Shown here: positions 59,036-64,000 of the stretch, piece after piece | How the letters are laid out: the number at the start of each line of letters is the position of its first letter | How positions within the stretch are numbered: position 1 is the stretch's first letter | Origin: Nageia nagi | Taxonomy: Eukaryota > Pinophyta | DNA length: 64,000 bases | Direction: 5' to 3' | Assembly: GCA_050084985.1 (NCBI GenBank) | Contig: JBITNC010000001.1 | Coordinates: 112,034,001 to 112,098,000 of the forward strand | Notes under the pieces: model-generated | Told to the model about the DNA's origin: nothing | What the model saw: the letters and a program-made list of their open reading frames with translations, nothing else | Database searches by the model: none | Made by a program: the position numbers and the translations under genes

Positions 59036-61920
59036 CTTTTAATGTCTAATCTTAGAATAACATATTTTAAAAGATAGTATTTATAATGAATAACATATAT
59101 GTTGTTATAGAATTTTTTAAATAATGGTATTTAATTCCATTATAGTCGATACCTTTTTATTACTAGATAAGTAAAATAATAAAATAGTTTGTTAATATTG
59201 TTAGTTGTATAATGTATATATCTCCAAAGCATTTTTGTTACTTTGGCATTGGAATAAACAAAAAATATATTTTATATAACTTTTGTATGAAATGAATAAT
59301 TTCTAAACCAATTAAAACTAATCATGCATGTTTTATTATTTGTATGGTATATGGAACTAGTCCATCAAAATTGTGTGAGAAAAGCACTATTTAAAACAAC
59401 AAATGCACATAGTTTCATAACTCTTTTTGATTTTTCCAATAATAGTGTATAATTTAGAAAAATTGCTTGATGATGTTCACTCATGTTCTTGTTGATGTTG
59501 TTCACTCTTGTTATGCTCTTGACATGTTATCATAGTTGTGGTAACAAGTTATAAATATTTAACATGTATGGAGAAGACTGTGGCCTAATGAAATAATAAA
59601 TTTTTAAGAGTTATAATGAGAGCTAAAACAAATAAAAAATAATATATTTTTGAATTTAACTCTTAATACATTTTGAATTTTTCTTTTACTAATTCTAACA
59701 TTAATTTAAATAATTGTATATTTATTCATCATCATAATGCTTTTATTTGTATTTTGCTATGATTATTTGGCATCATCTTGTAAAATATAAAGACCTACAA
59801 ATGAATACTAATCAATATTCTAAATAGTAATAATAATATGATATATAAATCATTAGAATAAAATTACACATAAGATAATCACTATTATAATAGGAACAAA
59901 ATATATCTAATACAATAAAATAAAATTTATCTAATATTTTATGATTAATTTAATTATGTTGGTATTCCACCTTAAAAGTTTTGAGAAAGCAAGTTCAAGT
60001 TTCTTACCCCAACTTAATGAGAAAAAAAATCCTATTCACACAAGTTGAAAATAGAAATAATAAATTATAAATAATAAAATTTTAATAAAAAAACTATTTA
60101 TCAATTAATCCATTCTGTAATGTTGAATTAAGTTAAAAATTGAATTTCAAATTCCAATCCTCATGCTAAAATAATTTACATTGAAAACATGATATAGTTA
60201 AACGAATCTAGCTTATACACCCCTATAACTTCTCATTGATAATTTGTAATCATGGAATTTGAACAAGAGAAATAATTTATAACACTACATATCTATTGAT
60301 CAAGGTAGTGTTCTCCTTAGAATTCTTATTTTCCAAGGCATGCTTAAATTGGTTGATTTTGTGAGCTATATAATATCATGGATAATGGTCATTCATAAGT
60401 AAATTATAAAAATAATATTTAGACTACATAAAAATGCAAAAAAAGATTAGAGAAAAATGTAGCTATATTCAAGCATATTAAGATTTATTATTACATAAGA
60501 AATATATTATAATCACAAGGTAGGTCTATTCTGTAACACCATGTTCAACAACCTTCCTACACAACAAATCTAGTCTCCTAGATTATACAATGAAAAGATT
60601 ACTATCAAATTCTTGCATCAATCTATGAAATAGGCTTTTATGGAGGTATTTATATAGAAATTTATTTCCTCTTAATTTCTATATTAACTTTGTAACTCCC
60701 ATGGTAAGTTTATAATACAAAAAACCACTTCAACTTCTCCTATACTAGTTTCGACAACAAACCTTTATACTAGGAAACTTGCATGGAAAGCTAAATAAAA
60801 CATTATAAAAAACTATTACAATCATACTAAGTTAAAATCCTAAAATATAAAGTCAAAATACTCTTGTATCCCTATCATTGATGTTATCCTTAGCATTACC
60901 AATATAGAACAATATATTGCTTATAGGTATAAGTCAATTTGAGCTTCCAAGGTTAGTCTTAAGTCATGCCAGAAAGTTAAAGATTGATTCATAAACCAAA
61001 ACATGTCATATCAACTATAAGATGATCCTAGATGATGCTAAAATCTCTTTCAACTATCTATTGAATTACCAAGATTCTTTATTTCTTATTGATTTTATTG
61101 GAAATTAAAAGATGTCAATCTTGTAACAAAAATTTATATGACACCCATGATCTTCATATGATGCAATTTTGTTTTCATATTATAATTCATATTTATTGAA
61201 TAAAAAATTGATGTACTAGGCTAGTATGAAAATTGATATTAGAAATTATATTTTAAAATGTTTAACATTCAAAAAGGCTAAATTAGGAGAAATTTGTATA
61301 TTGAAATATCTAAATTTATTGATTATTCCAAATTTAAAGTGATATTTGATAAATATAGGTTTCAAATCTTCCAAAAGGTATGATATTATTTTAGTTTTTG
61401 TAAACCATTTAATTTATATGATATAATTGACTTGTTCAATATTCAAAATAAGTATCATTGATATTACATATATTTTTATGAAGTATTTAGGTTGTATAGC
61501 ATGGTGAGGACACTCAACCTATGGAAAGTAAAGGTAAAACTAAAAGTAAAGGTAAACTAGCTAATACAACCTTGTGCAATGTGTACATCGTATATTAATA
61601 AATGTACTTTCTAATTTTAAGTGTTATTTTTTATTAAAAGAGATAACATAATTAAAATATTTAAATAATATGTATTTAATTAATAAATAAATAAGTTTCC
61701 ATTAAGATATTCACAAATTTAATTATTTTCTAATAGGGAAATAAAAATTAGGTATCTTGGAAGTGGTTGACTTGAAATATTTATCTTGGACATCATTTTC
61801 TCTTCCCCCAACTTGATATCTTCATCCTCAACAATTTCCCCTTCTCCTCTTCATCTTTAGAAACCCTTATGGTAGGTTAGCATGAGAGGTTGCTCTTCCA
61901 CCAAACTTGCCAACTTTTTG
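59036..61920. other. AT-rich intergenic DNA, no gene seen
   Basis: No domain is recognised on either strand. A stretch near 60530-60900 (ctgtaacaccatgttcaaca, gtaactcccatgg) has an LTR-like flavour but no ends I could pair. Confidence 0.45.
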
Positions 61921-61924
61921 GAGC

Positions 61925-62000
61925 TATGGAGTGGCCTAGTGGTAGTGTTATCTCTAAAATGCAACCAAATAGTAGTAGATTCCAAGATATCTTGAAAAAT
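61925..62000 (+). ncRNA. Possible tRNA-like SINE head or tRNA pseudogene
   Basis: TGGCCTAGTGG at 61932-61942 is a perfect RNA polymerase III A box (TRGYNNARNNG). GATTCCAAG at 61978, 46 bases on, is a weak B box (GWTCRANNC has diverged). The spacing is that of a tRNA. A cloverleaf does not form, since no acceptor stem pairs, so a decayed SINE head is more likely than a tRNA gene. Confidence 0.3.
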
Positions 62001-62689
62001 AAGAAAATATAAACTAGAAAAGAAAACTATGTAGAGAATGAGGTAGCCCTCCTAGTAGTATTCTACTCTTCTATACAAGGCAATTTAGAAAATAGATGTA
62101 AGGAGAGATGGGTGTTGAGAATAGAAATGGTAAGAGGAAAGTTGAATATTTTATGTAGAAGCAGTGTAATGTAGTGGTTAATATTTTGATGATGATGGCT
62201 AGAGGAGCACCCTATTGGCAATGGTAGTTTTTTCACCTCATCGATTTTACTATAGGTGTAGAAGTGGAATCCATCACACTATTTCACAACTTAATTATTA
62301 AGGGAAGCTATAACATGTCATCCAATTTGCTATTACATGTTTTAATAATTGGATGACAACTCTAATGTGTAACTAACAATAGTATTAATCATGATTTAAA
62401 ATTAACAAACTTGCATTACATGAAGTACTTTTACATTGCTAACTTCCTTTATTAATCCTAATAAAACCAATAGCAAAATACACATCATAGTTGTTCTAAT
62501 CTCTTTATGTCAAATACCTCATTAATTGTAATCCCACTAAACTAATTTATTACTCATTGAATGCTATCTATTTATTTCAAATATTTCTCCTTTCATTTTT
62601 ATAATTCACTTATTTCCTTCTCTAATTCTTTACTCTACAATAGCAAGCAATTCCATAAAACTAATGTTGACAATCAATACCATTGTATA
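62001..62689. other. Intergenic DNA, no gene seen
   Basis: No domain is recognised. A second A-box-like piece, taatgtagtggttaa, is at about 62167-62181 without a partner B box. Confidence 0.45.
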
Positions 62690-63800
62690 TTTGTAGAAAT
62701 ATTTAGTAACAACACTATTTTGAAAAATGAGATGATGGAATGATGAAATAATCATGCATTAATTTACATCGTGAATAATCTGCATAAGAACATTTGTTTC
62801 CCTTGTAGCAATGTTCTTTACAATAGTGCTAGGGATAAACTTGGTTGTGGAATTGTAGTCATCATATAGTTGAAGATGCTTCATAACCTTAGCAACATTT
62901 CCAATAGAATAATTAATAACATGAACATAACTACCAACATTTCTAAGTAATTATTTATCTTTAGCTTCCATATCATTCAATGTAGGTATTGTATTTGGAA
63001 ATATAATTTGCTACCTTCATCTTACTTGATAGTTTTTTTTTCAAATCACCATATATATCATGTGGTAAATCTATACCTATAACAAAAGCATGAATATTCT
63101 ATCAACTTTAATCTAAAATACATGTCAGATTCTTCTTATTTCCTCTATCTTTCATTAATGTACTTACTCAAAATATCATCCTTGCTACCCAATTTAGCCA
63201 AAATATTTGAAAGGGGAACATATGATGGAGTATATTTAGTATCCAACAAAAGTAATTGTTAACATGTAATCCCTACTTCTACATTCATAAGCAGTGTACA
63301 TGTACCAAGAAGACATCATTATGCAGCCAATTTTTGCTATTTACGAGTACAACACATACAAAATTTGCTCAAGAATAACTATAATAAGAGTTGCTATAGC
63401 ATCCATATACTAATCATTTTTTCTATTTGCAAGTACAACACATAAACATGTTATGCTATTTGAACAACTATTTGCAATCACTCTTTAAGGAATTTCTATA
63501 CCTTCTTCTAGAATTCCCATCATGGTGCACACTAGAAGGATACAAAAAAGGTTGTGGGGTTGGGATTTACTCTTGAAAATTGTACCTACTTATAATTTTC
63601 TTATGTTATACATATTTGTTGATTGCTATGCATTGTGAGGCTATAACTATTGCATGCATCTTATCAAATAACTCACATGCATTCTCTAGGTGTCATATTT
63701 TATATATACTTCTACTAGTGTATTCATCATTACATCATCTAATCTTATTTTAAGGATCCTTTAGAGTGGGCTTTGATGGTGCTAGGAAAGGTTGACAATA
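62690..63800 (-). pseudogene. PPR protein with E and DYW domains, C-terminal half (broken)
   Basis: PPR-DYW proteins bind organelle RNAs and edit C to U. On the minus strand, from high to low: VMMNTLVEVYIKYDT (63700-63755), ENACELFDKMHA after a shift, NPNPTTF, MGILEEGIEI (63490-63531), then an E-motif-like YTPSYVPLSNILAKLGSKDD (about 63180-63240), an E+-like KMKVANYISKYNT (about 62965-63020), and HLQLYDDYNSTTKFIPS (about 62840-62890), matching the DYW 'NLR.C.DCH.A.KFIS'. There C has become Y and H has become N, so zinc binding is lost. FHHL near 62730 matches 'RFHHF'. The final DYW tripeptide is not visible. Stops and shifts are many; no intron was noticed, so a retrocopy or an old intronless gene is possible. 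The upstream PPR repeats lie beyond 63800 or are too decayed. Confidence 0.6.
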
Positions 63801-64000
63801 TATTCTCCAACAACCCAAGCATAATGCCAACAATCCACATTGCTAGCAAAGTAGTCATCCTTAGCCCCCACATAAAGCTAACAGACACATGACAAATGCT
63901 CCAAAGAATTTACATTAAAAGAAATGGTCCAAAAATGTTTAATAATATTTGATTCAATATTATGAATTTTAACTCTCCAAATAAAACATCTTGAATGTAA
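63801..64000. other. Window end, possible further PPR remnant
   Basis: The minus strand continues from the PPR pseudogene but I could not place further repeats with confidence. Confidence 0.25.

Noticed and set aside
1-64000. A new multi-gene biological system
   Set aside because: No intact set of neighbouring genes was found. The unusual parts are structural features of transposable elements.

Overview
This window looks like nuclear DNA from a plant with a large, repeat-filled genome. It is AT-rich, CG dinucleotides are rare by eye, and nearly every recognisable coding stretch is a decayed transposable element riddled with stops and frameshifts. The element types are plant ones: L1-type LINEs with a DUF4283 plus zinc-knuckle ORF1 and a zf-RVT domain in ORF2, LTR elements primed by initiator tRNA-Met, a Tat/Ogre-like Ty3/gypsy element, a CACTA transposon, and one PPR-DYW pseudogene. 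I read a gymnosperm or another giant-genome seed plant as likely, but the sequence does not prove it. I found no intact host gene, no rRNA gene, no CRISPR array and no bacterial-type feature. The open frames of 60-150 codons are mostly chance survivors inside dead elements.

Layout. 1-3.7 kb: AT-rich DNA with a threefold ~120-bp repeat and a (CA)n(TA)n tract, then two minus-strand LTR-element starts (an LTR with primer site at 1.6-2.05 kb; an LTR plus gag at 2.1-3.7 kb). 3.7-7.5 kb: nothing recognised. 7.5-10.4 kb: a compact LTR retrotransposon with both LTRs, primer site, polypurine tract and a 5-bp target duplication. 10.9-18.45 kb: a nearly full-length minus-strand LINE (LINE-A) interrupted by a 1,060-bp CACTA element inside its RT domain and a 1,022-bp terminal-inverted-repeat element. 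18.5-19.4 kb: the 3' end of another LINE (LINE-B) with a TAA tail.

19.5 to about 51.6 kb: one very large plus-strand Tat/Ogre-like element, with an extra ORF ahead of gag, then gag, protease, an RNase H, RT, a second RNase H, integrase and a possible 3' LTR. A minus-strand LINE (LINE-C) inserted in its gag region. A 5.7-kb segment joining part of LINE-C to part of gag was then triplicated in tandem; the repeat junctions carry a 44-bp filler copied from inside the LINE. A 24-bp minisatellite of about 670 bp lies between gag and protease. A second copy of the extra ORF follows the possible LTR (51.65-52.97 kb).

54.6-59.0 kb: a ~2.2-kb tandem duplication of LINE ORF1 plus the start of the endonuclease, plus strand. 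59-62.6 kb: AT-rich DNA with one possible tRNA-like (SINE) head. 62.69-63.8 kb: a minus-strand PPR-DYW pseudogene, the only trace of a host gene.

The genes do not work together as a pathway. The window is a layered record of insertion, nesting, tandem amplification and decay. Its most informative parts are the nested CACTA element, which gives relative dates, the triplication with templated filler and mosaic copies, and the position of an RNase H upstream of RT.
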